Below are positions 1 through 6,276 of a DNA stretch of 7,369 nt, piece after piece. This stretch comes from an uncultured Gemmatimonadota bacterium (GTDB taxonomy: Bacteria; Gemmatimonadota; Gemmatimonadetes; Gemmatimonadales; Gemmatimonadaceae): assembly GCA_946479015.1 (NCBI GenBank), contig CAMLEQ010000180.1, forward strand, positions 1 to 7,369, read 5' to 3'. The position numbers were made by a program, and so were the translations under genes. Numbering within the stretch: position 1 is the stretch's first letter; every line of letters starts with the position of its first letter. Below the pieces are notes generated by a model that did no database searches, was not told where the DNA came from, and saw nothing but the letters and a program-made list of their open reading frames with translations.

Positions 1-376
1 TCTCGAACCCCAGCGCGTACACCGCTCCGGCCACATCGGCGTCGCGCCCGTGGGGCGCGAAGATGGTGCCGCGCACCACCAGCGAGCCCACGGTGCACGT
101 GAACGTGGGGAGCCAGTTCAGCGCGCGCTCCCACGCGAGCCCCTGCTCCCCCAGCTCCCGCCGCTCGCCGTTCACCTGGAGCACCGGGCGCAGCAGCGGC
201 GCCCCGGAGCCCTCGAGGAAGTCCGGCGATCCGGCGAACTCCACCGCCGCGCGCGCGCCGCGATGCAGGATGCCGATGGCGCGGATGCTGGCATCGGCCG
301 GGTGGATGCAGGGGAGCGAGAGCCAGTGATTACCGGTGACTTGCCAGGGCATGGCGGGCGTGCGGAGCTCGTTCAC
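1..376 (-). CDS. Unidentified protein, N-terminal fragment (possible carbohydrate-active enzyme)
   Basis: An open frame runs leftward from a GTG at 376 to the window edge, giving 125 codons without a stop. An in-frame TGA at 385-383 limits the start to this GTG or to the ATG at 352. Neither has a convincing ribosome binding site. From the ATG the protein begins MPWQVTGNHWLSLPCIHP and continues with segments such as ILHRGARAAVEFAG, LAWERALNWLPTFTC and VVRGTIFAPHGRDADVAGAVY. It has no signal peptide, is rich in Trp, His and hydrophobic beta-strand-like stretches, and uses GC-ending codons, so it looks like a real protein rather than a shadow frame. The alternating strands and the 'RGTIFAPHGRD...' stretch remind me of the N-terminal beta-sandwich found in some glycoside hydrolase and glycogen-debranching-like proteins. 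That is only an impression, and I assign no function. It is divergent from the exported-protein gene at 591. Confidence 0.6.
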   Translation of the reverse strand, partial: MNELRTPAMPWQVTGNHWLSLPCIHPADASIRAIGILHRGARAAVEFAGSPDFLEGSGAPLLRPVLQVNGERRELGEQGLAWERALNWLPTFTCTVGSLVVRGTIFAPHGRDADVAGAVYALGFE

Positions 377-439
377 GGGTGTTCACGCGAAGAGAAGGAC
401 CGGGGCAGGACGGCACGCGGCCGTCACATCGTCTCCAGC

Positions 440-468
440 AGAATACACGCGGCGGGTGCGCGGCGAAA
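440..468 (-). promoter_or_regulatory. Weak candidate promoter for the left-edge gene
   Basis: Read on the minus strand, TATTCT (445-440) matches four of six positions of the sigma-70 -10 consensus and is one of few AT-rich spots in the gap. The hexamer 17 bp upstream, TTTCGC (468-463), is a poor -35. If used, transcription would start about 55-60 nt before the GTG at 376. This rests on sequence resemblance alone. Confidence 0.2.
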
Positions 469-514
469 CCGCGCCGCGATGGCGGCGGCCGCGCACGGCG
501 CCGCCGCGCGCGCG

Positions 515-543
515 TTGACAACCGCGGGGCGCGATGGCACTCT
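515..543 (+). promoter_or_regulatory. Candidate promoter for the exported-protein gene
   Basis: A perfect sigma-70 -35 hexamer, TTGACA, lies at 515-520, in a region where AT-rich words are rare. At 17-bp spacing the -10 position (538-543) reads CACTCT, which is a poor match. The promoter would therefore depend on the -35, on an activator, or on a different sigma factor. Its position argues for translation starting at ATG 591 rather than the in-frame ATG 534, which would fall at or before the transcription start. Confidence 0.35.
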
Positions 544-590
544 CCGGCCGTCAGCGGCCCCGGTGCGGGGCGCCATCGGACTGGAGACGG

Positions 591-1685
591 ATGCACCCTG
601 TGAGCACGCCATCACTGCACCGCGGGCCGCTCGCGCTCGCGGCGCGCCTGCTTCTCGTTCTGCTCGTTCCCGCCGCCGTGCGCGCGCAGGCCGTCACCGG
701 CTTCGGGGACGACGCCACCACGCCGCCCGGCGGCCGCGTGCGCCTCACCATCGACAACGAGTGGACGCGCTACGACCAGCGCTTCACGGCGCCCGCGGGC
801 GCGTCGATCTTCGCGCGCTCGCAGATCCGCCGCACGCCGATCACGCTCGAGGTGGGGATCCTGAACCGGCTCTCGGTGAGCGTCATGGTGCCGTCGGTGG
901 GGACCAAGGTGATCGCCACCTACTTTCCCGACAGCACTGGCGCCGTGCACGCCGACTCGCAGGTGACCTACGACCAGAGCGGCGTGGGGGACATGGAGGT
1001 CGCCGCGAAGCTCGTGTGGCTGCGCACCATTCCCGACAGTGAGCGCTACCACCCGCGCCGCGCGGGCATTCGCAGCGCGGTCACCGGGACGTACCGCTTC
1101 GGCACCGGGAGCCCCCCGCGCCCCACGCGGCAGTTCGGCATCGGCACCGGCGACGGCCAGAACGACATCGAGGTCGCGTCGCAGTGGGACTTCATCGTGG
1201 GGCCGCGCTTCTGGGCGAGCGTGGTGGGGCGGTTCGGCCACCAGCGCGCGGACATGCGCGAGGTGCGCGTGCAGACGCCGGGCGACCCCTTCTCCCCGGA
1301 TGGTGTGGTGTTCGCGAACCGGCAGCTCGGCAACTACTACCAGCTCGAGGCGACGCCGCGGCTGGTGCTCGGCGAGTACTTCTCGTTCGGCGCCCAGTAC
1401 GTCTACTACCACAAGGCGGCGGACAGTTACAGCGCGGCGAGCCCACCTCCCCCCGGCGTCCCCGACCCGTCGGTGCTCGACGCACGCTCCGAGGCGCGCG
1501 AGCAGCGCTTCTCCCTCGGCGTGGTGTACTCCACCGTCGCCGCGAGCGCTCGCGGGCACGGCGCGCTCCCGCTGGAGGTGTTTCTCCGGCGCACGCAGAC
1601 GGTGAGCGCCATCAACGCCGCGCCGGAAGGCACGACGTGGGCGGTGGGGCTGCGCGCGATGTACAACCTGTTCGGGAAACGGTAG
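591..1685 (+). CDS. Exported protein, probable outer membrane beta-barrel
   Basis: The product is 364 residues from ATG 591. That start has GGAG at 583-586, only 4 nt upstream, and opens directly on a signal peptide. An in-frame ATG at 534 would add 19 Arg-rich residues in front of the signal. The signal has a short basic n-region, a hydrophobic core LALAARLLLVLLVPAA (about 14-29) and a likely cleavage after AQA at 32-34 (or after VRA, 30-32). The mature part alternates polar and hydrophobic residues in strand-like segments, has many Tyr, Trp and Phe residues, and has turns rich in Gly, Asp and Asn, for example TLEVGILNRLSVSVMVPSV, YRFGTGSPP and GTGDGQNDIEVASQWDF. It ends MYNLFGKR, an aromatic-containing last strand without the classical terminal Phe. 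The pattern resembles uncharacterised barrels of the 'MetA-pathway of phenol degradation' transporter-like group, which is a resemblance only. The cargo is unknown. It converges on recN with 29 bp between stop codons. Confidence 0.75.
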   Translation: MHPVSTPSLHRGPLALAARLLLVLLVPAAVRAQAVTGFGDDATTPPGGRVRLTIDNEWTRYDQRFTAPAGASIFARSQIRRTPITLEVGILNRLSVSVMVPSVGTKVIATYFPDSTGAVHADSQVTYDQSGVGDMEVAAKLVWLRTIPDSERYHPRRAGIRSAVTGTYRFGTGSPPRPTRQFGIGTGDGQNDIEVASQWDFIVGPRFWASVVGRFGHQRADMREVRVQTPGDPFSPDGVVFANRQLGNYYQLEATPRLVLGEYFSFGAQYVYYHKAADSYSAASPPPPGVPDPSVLDARSEAREQRFSLGVVYSTVAASARGHGALPLEVFLRRTQTVSAINAAPEGTTWAVGLRAMYNLFGKR

Positions 1686-1714
1686 GCGCACGCGCGGCTG
1701 GCGCGGCCCCGGGG

Positions 1715-3436
1715 TCAGGCGCTCCGCCCTCCCGACTGCCGCGCCCCGCGCCCCGCACCGCGCGCCTTCCGCGCCACCGCCGTCTCCAGCAGCTCCCGCG
1801 CATGCGCGCGGCTCACCTCGCTCTCGGCATCCCCGCCGAGCATGCGCGCGATCTCCGCCACGCGCTCCTCGCCGTCCAACACCCGCGTGTCCGCCGTCGT
1901 GACACCGCCGCGCGCGCCCTTGGTGACCACGATGTGGTTGTGCGCGCGCGCGGCGATCTGCGGCAGGTGCGTGATCGCCAGCACCTGGTGGTGGGAGGCG
2001 ACGCGGCGCATGGTGTCTCCCACCTGGAGCCCCACGCGCCCGCCGATCCCGGCATCCACCTCGTCGAACACCAGGGTGGGCACGCGGTCCAGCCGCGCGA
2101 GGATGGTCTTGAGCGCGAGCATCACGCGCGACAGCTCGCCGCCGGAGGCCACGCGCGCGAGCGGCCGCGCCTCGTGCCCCACGTTCAGCGCGATGCGGAA
2201 CTCCACGTCCTCGGCACCGGTAGGCGCGATCTCGGCGCGCGGCACCAGCGCCACGAGCAGGTGCCCGTCCGGCATCCCGAGCTCGGGGAGCACCGCGTCC
2301 ACCTCGCGCCCGAGCCGCTGCGCGGCCGTGGCGCGCAGCTCGCTCAACGCGCGCGCCTCCTCGGCGAGCGCCACCGACGCCTCCTCCCGGCGCTGCTCGA
2401 GCTGGCGCAGGTCGAGATCCGCGGTGTCCACCAGATCGAGCTCCGCCCGCGCGCTCCGCCCCGCTTCCACCACGTCGGCGAGCGTGGGCCCATACTTTTT
2501 CGTCAGGCTGAAGATCAGGTCGCGCCGGCGGTGCACCTCCTCGAGGCGCGCGGGATCGAGGTCCACCGATGCGGCGTACTCCTCCAGCTCGCGCGCGAGC
2601 TCCTCCAGCCCGTAGTAGGCGCCGTCGTACAGCTCCTGCAATCGCTCGAGCGACGGGTCGATGCGCTGGATGGCGGCGAGCGTGCGCTGAACGTGCGCGA
2701 GGCGCGGCAGCACCCCCTCCTCGCCGGAGCCGAGCGCCTCCGCCATTCCCTCGGCGAGCGACCGGAGCTCCTCGGCGTGCTCCAGGCGCCGTGCCTCCTC
2801 CTCCACCTGCGCATCCTCCCCCGCGCGCAGCTTCGCCTCCTCGATCTCCTCGGCGACGTGGCGGAGGTAGTCGGCGCGCCGCTCCGCGTCCTGCCGCCGG
2901 CGCGACAACGACTCGATCTCGCGAGAGATCTCCCCCAGCGACTCCCAGCGCTCGCGGACGCGATCCGCCTGCTCCGTGGCGCCGCCGAACGCATCGAGGA
3001 TGCGGCGCTGCGAGTCTTCATCCAGCAGCGTCTGCGCCTCGTGCTGGCCGTGCAAGTTCACGAGCATGCGCCCCGCCTCGGCCAGCACGCCGGCGGTGGT
3101 GGTGGTGCTGTTGATCCACGCGCGCGTGCGCCCGCTGGCGGAGATCTCGCGGCGCAGCACCACGGTGTGGTCCTCCACGTCCACGCCGCGCTCGTCGAGG
3201 AGCGCCATCAGCTCGGGGTGCCCGTTCGCCTCGAACACCCCCTCCACCGTCGCCTTCTCGGCGCCGGTGCGGATGAGGTCCGTGCTGGCGCGCTCGCCGA
3301 GGAGGAGCCCCAGGGCGCCCACGATGATGGACTTCCCCGCTCCCGTCTCGCCGGTGAGGACGTTGAATCCACCGGTGAGCGGCAGCGTGAGACTCTCGAT
3401 GATGGCGAAGTTCCGGATGCGAAGCTCGGTCAGCAC
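1715..3436 (-). CDS. recN: DNA repair ATPase RecN
   Basis: RecN is an SMC-like ATPase that acts at DNA double-strand breaks with RecA. I place the start at GTG 3436, giving 573 residues; the protein then begins VLTELRIRNFAIIESL, matching the family N terminus. The upstream ATG at 3472 would add 12 charged residues and a 43-nt overlap with nadK. Visible motifs are Walker A GETGAGKS (29-36), the LHGQHE loop (128-133), a long charged coiled-coil region (about 155-375) interrupted by the RecN-typical RRDLIFSLTKKYG (304-316), the ABC signature VASGGELSR (429-437), Walker B LVFDE (455-459) and the downstream THLPQIA (489-495). All ATPase elements are intact. The length is slightly above the E. coli protein. 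The C terminus is a basic Arg/Gly/Ser tail of about 20 residues ending GGRSA. The start overlaps the nadK stop by 7 nt (GTGCTGA), so translation is probably coupled. It is the last gene of the leftward block. Confidence 0.97.
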   Translation of the reverse strand: MLTELRIRNFAIIESLTLPLTGGFNVLTGETGAGKSIIVGALGLLLGERASTDLIRTGAEKATVEGVFEANGHPELMALLDERGVDVEDHTVVLRREISASGRTRAWINSTTTTAGVLAEAGRMLVNLHGQHEAQTLLDEDSQRRILDAFGGATEQADRVRERWESLGEISREIESLSRRRQDAERRADYLRHVAEEIEEAKLRAGEDAQVEEEARRLEHAEELRSLAEGMAEALGSGEEGVLPRLAHVQRTLAAIQRIDPSLERLQELYDGAYYGLEELARELEEYAASVDLDPARLEEVHRRRDLIFSLTKKYGPTLADVVEAGRSARAELDLVDTADLDLRQLEQRREEASVALAEEARALSELRATAAQRLGREVDAVLPELGMPDGHLLVALVPRAEIAPTGAEDVEFRIALNVGHEARPLARVASGGELSRVMLALKTILARLDRVPTLVFDEVDAGIGGRVGLQVGDTMRRVASHHQVLAITHLPQIAARAHNHIVVTKGARGGVTTADTRVLDGEERVAEIARMLGGDAESEVSRAHARELLETAVARKARGAGRGARQSGGRSA

Positions 3437-4296
3437 CTGTCGCTCTCGTCTCTCTCCCGCAACCCTCCCCACCCCAGCTTGCGCCGCATGCGCGAGAAGA
3501 AGGTGCTGTCGCGGAAGCTCACCAGCAGCACCGGGCGCTCGGCGCGGCGAACCACCAGGGCATCCCCTGGCGCGAACGTGGTGCCGACCTGTCCATCGAT
3601 CGTCACCAGAAGCTCCGCCGGGCCATCATCCGCTTTCAGGATCACCTCGGCGGTGGGGGGGAGCACCACGGGGCGGACGGTGAGGGTGTGCGCGGAGATC
3701 GGGGTGAGCACCAGGGAATCCACCGTCGGCACCACCACCGGCCCGCCGGCCGACAGGCTGTACGCCGTGGACCCCGTGGGAGTGGAGATGATCAGCCCGT
3801 CGGCGGCGTACGTGCCGATGAGCTCCCCGTTCACCATCACCCGCAGATGCACGACGCGCGCGAAGCCGCCCTTGTGCAGCACCACGTCGTTGAGCGCGCG
3901 CCAGCGGTCGCTCCCGGGGCGCGCGGCGCGCGCCTCGAGCGCCATCCGCGGCTGCACCAGATGATCGCCGGCGGCGAAGCGCTCCAGGGCACGCTCGAGG
4001 TCCTCCCCCGCGCACGCCGTGAGGAAGCCGAGGCGCCCCAGGTTCACGCCGAGGATCGGGATCTGCCGTCCCCCCACCAGCCGCGCGCCGCGCAGCAGGG
4101 TGCCGTCGCCCCCCAGCGTGAGCAGCGCGTCGATGCGCGAGGGGTCATCCAGACGCTCGGCGCCGGGCACGACCTCCGCCAGCTCAGGCTCGAACGCGAG
4201 CTCCATTCCGAGCTCGGGCGCGCGCTGCGTCAGCATGCGCAGCACCGCATCGAGCCCCTCGTAGCGACGATTCCCGACGACGCCGATGCGCGTCAC
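3430..4296 (-). CDS. nadK: NAD kinase (ATP-NAD kinase)
   Basis: This enzyme phosphorylates NAD+ to NADP+ in the cytoplasm and is the main source of NADP(H). The product is 288 residues from GTG 4296. The start is fixed by a 4-nt GTGA overlap with the dxs stop and by the family-like beginning VTRIGVVGNRRYEG. The open frame continues far upstream, but only as a shadow of dxs. Motifs are GGDGT (62-66, catalytic Asp/Gly loop), NLGRLGFL (85-92), LNDVVLHKG (135-143, the NAD-binding Asn-acidic pair, here Asp where many have Glu), GLIISTPTGSTAYSLS (167-182, diphosphate and ribose binding), LTPISAHTL (197-205) and IDGQ (233-236). The protein seems complete. Its last ten or so residues, after KLGWGG, are a charged extension whose codons carry the recN ribosome-binding region. 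GAGG about 10 nt upstream of the GTG is a modest SD inside dxs. Confidence 0.96.
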   Translation of the reverse strand: MTRIGVVGNRRYEGLDAVLRMLTQRAPELGMELAFEPELAEVVPGAERLDDPSRIDALLTLGGDGTLLRGARLVGGRQIPILGVNLGRLGFLTACAGEDLERALERFAAGDHLVQPRMALEARAARPGSDRWRALNDVVLHKGGFARVVHLRVMVNGELIGTYAADGLIISTPTGSTAYSLSAGGPVVVPTVDSLVLTPISAHTLTVRPVVLPPTAEVILKADDGPAELLVTIDGQVGTTFAPGDALVVRRAERPVLLVSFRDSTFFSRMRRKLGWGGLRERDESDRC

Positions 4297-6185
4297 CCGG
4301 CGACCGCCTCGCTCTCGAGCAGCGCGCGCACGCGCCGCGCGATTCCGGGCGCGTCGAGCCCCGTGAGCGCGAGCTGCCGCTTGCGCGGCGCCTGCTCGAT
4401 CCACCGATCGGGGACGCCGTGCACGCCCACGCGCACCGCCGGATCGATCTGCTCGATCACGGCCGCCATGTACGCTCCGAAGCCGTTCACCACGGTCCCC
4501 TCCTCCACCACCAGCACGCGCTTGTGCCGGGACACGACGGCGGTGAGCGTCACGTCGTCGTACGGCTTGAGAAAGCGGCAGTTCACCACCGTGGCATCGA
4601 TCCCCTCCGCGGCCAGCGACTCCGCCGCGTCGAGCGCCGGCAGCACGGTGGTGCCGGTCGCGAGGATGGCGATCTCCTCCCCCTGGCGCAGCACCTCCCA
4701 CGTACCGTAGGGCACGGCGGGGACCTGCGAGATGTGCGGCGGCACGTCGGGGGAGGCGTCGCGCGGGTAGCGGAGGCTCACCGGTCCCGACTCGTGCGCG
4801 AGCGCGGTGCGCAGCAATCCGAGCAGCTCGGTGCCGTCCTTCGGCGCGGCGACCGTCATCCCCGGCACCGCGAGCATGTACGCGATGTCGTACAGTCCCA
4901 TGTGCGTGGGGCCGTCCTCGCCGACCAGCCCCGCGCGGTCCATGCAGAAGACCACCGGCAGGTGCTGGAGCGCCACGTCGTGGATCACGTTGTCGTAGGC
5001 GCGCTGGAGGAAGGTGGAGTAGATCGCGCAGACGGGACGGATCCCCTGCGTCGCCAGTCCCGCGGCGAAGGTGACCGCGTGCCCCTCGGCGATCCCCACG
5101 TCGAAGAACCGCCCGGGGTACGCCTTGCCGAAGGTTCCCGTGCCCGTGCCCGCAGGCATCGCGGCGGTGATCGCCACGAGATCCAGCCGCTCGGCGCCCA
5201 GCTCCGCGAGCCCCTTCCCGAACACCGCGGTGTATGCGGGGTTGGCGGTGCTCGGCTCGAGCAGCTTGCCGGTGGCGGGATCGTGCCCCGGCGGGAGCGC
5301 GTGCCACTTCTCGCCGTGCTCTCCCGCGGGGAACCCCTTCCCCTTCTGCGTGATCACGTGGACGAGGCGCGGCGTGCGCATCCCCTTCACGGCCTGGAGC
5401 GTCTCGACCAGCGAATCCATGTCGTGCCCGTCGATGGGCCCGAAGTAGCGGAAGCCGAGCTCCTCGAACAGCACGCCGGGGGTGAGCAGCGACTTCATGC
5501 TCTCCTCCCATCGGCGCACGAGGCCGCCGAGTCCGGCGAGCGGCCCCGGGAGCTCGTCCACCACCGTTCCGATCGCGCCGCGCACGCGATTGTAGATCGG
5601 ATTGCGCTGGATGGAGCCGAGGTACTTCGAGATGGCCCCGACGTTCGGGGCGATGGACATCTCGTTGTCGTTGAGGACGACGATGATGTCACGGTCGGAC
5701 GCGCCGGCGTTGTTCAGCCCCTCGTACGACAGGCCGCTCGTGAGCGCCCCATCGCCGACGATGGCCGCGACGCGGAAGTCGTCGCCGCGCAGGTCGCGCG
5801 CGGCCGCGATCCCGAGCGCGGCGGAGATGGCGGTGGCGGCGTGTCCCGCGCCGAAGGCGTCGAACTCGCTCTCGTCGCGCTTGAGGAAGCCGGAGATCCC
5901 GTCCTCCTGCCGCAGCGTCTCGAAGAGCCGCTTGCGCCCCGTGAGCATCTTGTGCGGATACCCCTGGTGCCCCACGTCCCACACGAGCTGGTCGCGCGGC
6001 GTGTCGAACACGTGGTGGAGCGCGACGGTGAGCTCGACGACGCCGAGGCCGGCGCCGATGTGCCCACCGGTGCGCGAGCAGCTGTCGATGAGCGCGGTGC
6101 GCACCTCGTTGGCGAGGGCGCGCAGCTCATCGCGGGTGAGCGGCTTGAGATCCTTCGGAACGTCGACGCGATCGAGAACGGACAT
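4293..6185 (-). CDS. dxs: 1-deoxy-D-xylulose-5-phosphate synthase
   Basis: DXS condenses pyruvate and glyceraldehyde 3-phosphate to 1-deoxy-D-xylulose 5-phosphate using thiamine diphosphate. This is the first, often flux-controlling step of the MEP isoprenoid pathway. The product is 630 residues from ATG 6185, close to the E. coli length; no other start lies nearby in frame and no strong SD is visible. Landmarks are GGHIGAGLGVVELTVALH (40-57, active-site His42), VWDVGHQGYPHKMLTGR (68-84), the ThDP/Mg motif GDGALTSGLSYEGLNNAG (144-161) with LNDNEMSI (171-178), GPIDGHD (249-255), DVGIAEGHAVTFAAG (362-376, catalytic Glu367), STFLQRAYD (390-398), DRAGLVGEDGPTHMG (416-430) and LRYPR (471-475). All three domains are present: ThDP-binding, pyrimidine-binding and the C-terminal transketolase-like domain. 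Two positions differ from the E. coli-type sequence: AEQH is AEGH, and the residue after His428 is Met. It follows ispA after a 91-bp gap and overlaps nadK by 4 nt. Confidence 0.97.
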   Translation of the reverse strand: MSVLDRVDVPKDLKPLTRDELRALANEVRTALIDSCSRTGGHIGAGLGVVELTVALHHVFDTPRDQLVWDVGHQGYPHKMLTGRKRLFETLRQEDGISGFLKRDESEFDAFGAGHAATAISAALGIAAARDLRGDDFRVAAIVGDGALTSGLSYEGLNNAGASDRDIIVVLNDNEMSIAPNVGAISKYLGSIQRNPIYNRVRGAIGTVVDELPGPLAGLGGLVRRWEESMKSLLTPGVLFEELGFRYFGPIDGHDMDSLVETLQAVKGMRTPRLVHVITQKGKGFPAGEHGEKWHALPPGHDPATGKLLEPSTANPAYTAVFGKGLAELGAERLDLVAITAAMPAGTGTGTFGKAYPGRFFDVGIAEGHAVTFAAGLATQGIRPVCAIYSTFLQRAYDNVIHDVALQHLPVVFCMDRAGLVGEDGPTHMGLYDIAYMLAVPGMTVAAPKDGTELLGLLRTALAHESGPVSLRYPRDASPDVPPHISQVPAVPYGTWEVLRQGEEIAILATGTTVLPALDAAESLAAEGIDATVVNCRFLKPYDDVTLTAVVSRHKRVLVVEEGTVVNGFGAYMAAVIEQIDPAVRVGVHGVPDRWIEQAPRKRQLALTGLDAPGIARRVRALLESEAVAG

Positions 6186-6212
6186 GAATGCGGAGGCGAA
6201 AGACCGATGCGT

Positions 6213-6258
6213 GGAGGTCCATCCACTCGTGTTGCGCGCCGGATGCGCTCGGACCTCC
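6213..6258. repeat. Inverted repeat in the ispA-dxs gap
   Basis: GGAGGTCC (6213-6220) and GGACCTCC (6251-6258) are perfect 8-bp inverted copies separated by 30 bp. Two G-U pairs can extend the stem outward, and an inner ATCC (6221-6224) with GGAT (6241-6244) can add four pairs with a bulge. In the leftward transcript it would fold in the only untranslated gap of the operon, ending about 27 nt before the dxs ATG. One arm reads as a perfect GGAGGT Shine-Dalgarno core, but no start codon follows at a usable distance. There is no U-run, so it is not an obvious intrinsic terminator. Confidence 0.5.
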
Positions 6259-6276
6259 GTTGTCGTGTACCCGGCG

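Larger units (their letters stand above)
377..590. other. Divergent intergenic region
   Basis: This 214-bp region separates the leftward left-edge gene from the rightward exported-protein gene, so promoters for both should lie here. It contains a TTGACA at 515-520 facing right and a TATTCT at 445-440 facing left. It also holds short GC hairpins, for example GGCGGCG (481-487) with CGCCGCC (499-505), and GCCCC (557-561) with GGGGC (567-571). Such hairpins are expected by chance at this base composition. I see no RNA gene or small ORF I would defend. Confidence 0.6.

Noticed and set aside
481..505. A 7-bp GC hairpin just upstream of TTGACA, considered as an operator
   Set aside because: It is made only of GGC/GCC repeats in a region full of them, and nothing else supports a binding site.
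50..1042. A 330-codon plus-strand frame across the left gene, the intergenic region and the start of the exported-protein gene
   Set aside because: The translation is low-complexity Arg/Ala-rich, crosses the divergent promoter region and conflicts with two better-supported frames.
612..1691. A 359-codon minus-strand open frame opposite the exported-protein gene
   Set aside because: The plus frame has an RBS, a signal peptide and strand periodicity, whereas this one is Arg/His-rich and featureless. It would also end inside the signal-peptide region.
1686..1714. A possible bidirectional terminator between the convergent genes: CGCGC (1691-1695) with GCGCG (1701-1705), and the palindrome CCCCGGGG (1707-1714)
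   Set aside because: The stem is only 5 bp, there is no T-run on either side, and such stems are common by chance at this GC content. Termination here may be Rho-dependent or lie inside the facing genes.
1184..3964. A 926-codon plus-strand open frame opposite recN and nadK
   Set aside because: It is antisense to two unmistakable genes whose ATPase and kinase motifs are intact. Its translation is Arg/Ala/His-rich and low in complexity. Long antisense frames are a by-product of GC-rich third positions.
3430..5511. A long N-terminal extension of nadK into dxs (693 codons)
   Set aside because: The extra part is a shadow of dxs. The NAD kinase N terminus and the GTGA overlap place the start at 4296.
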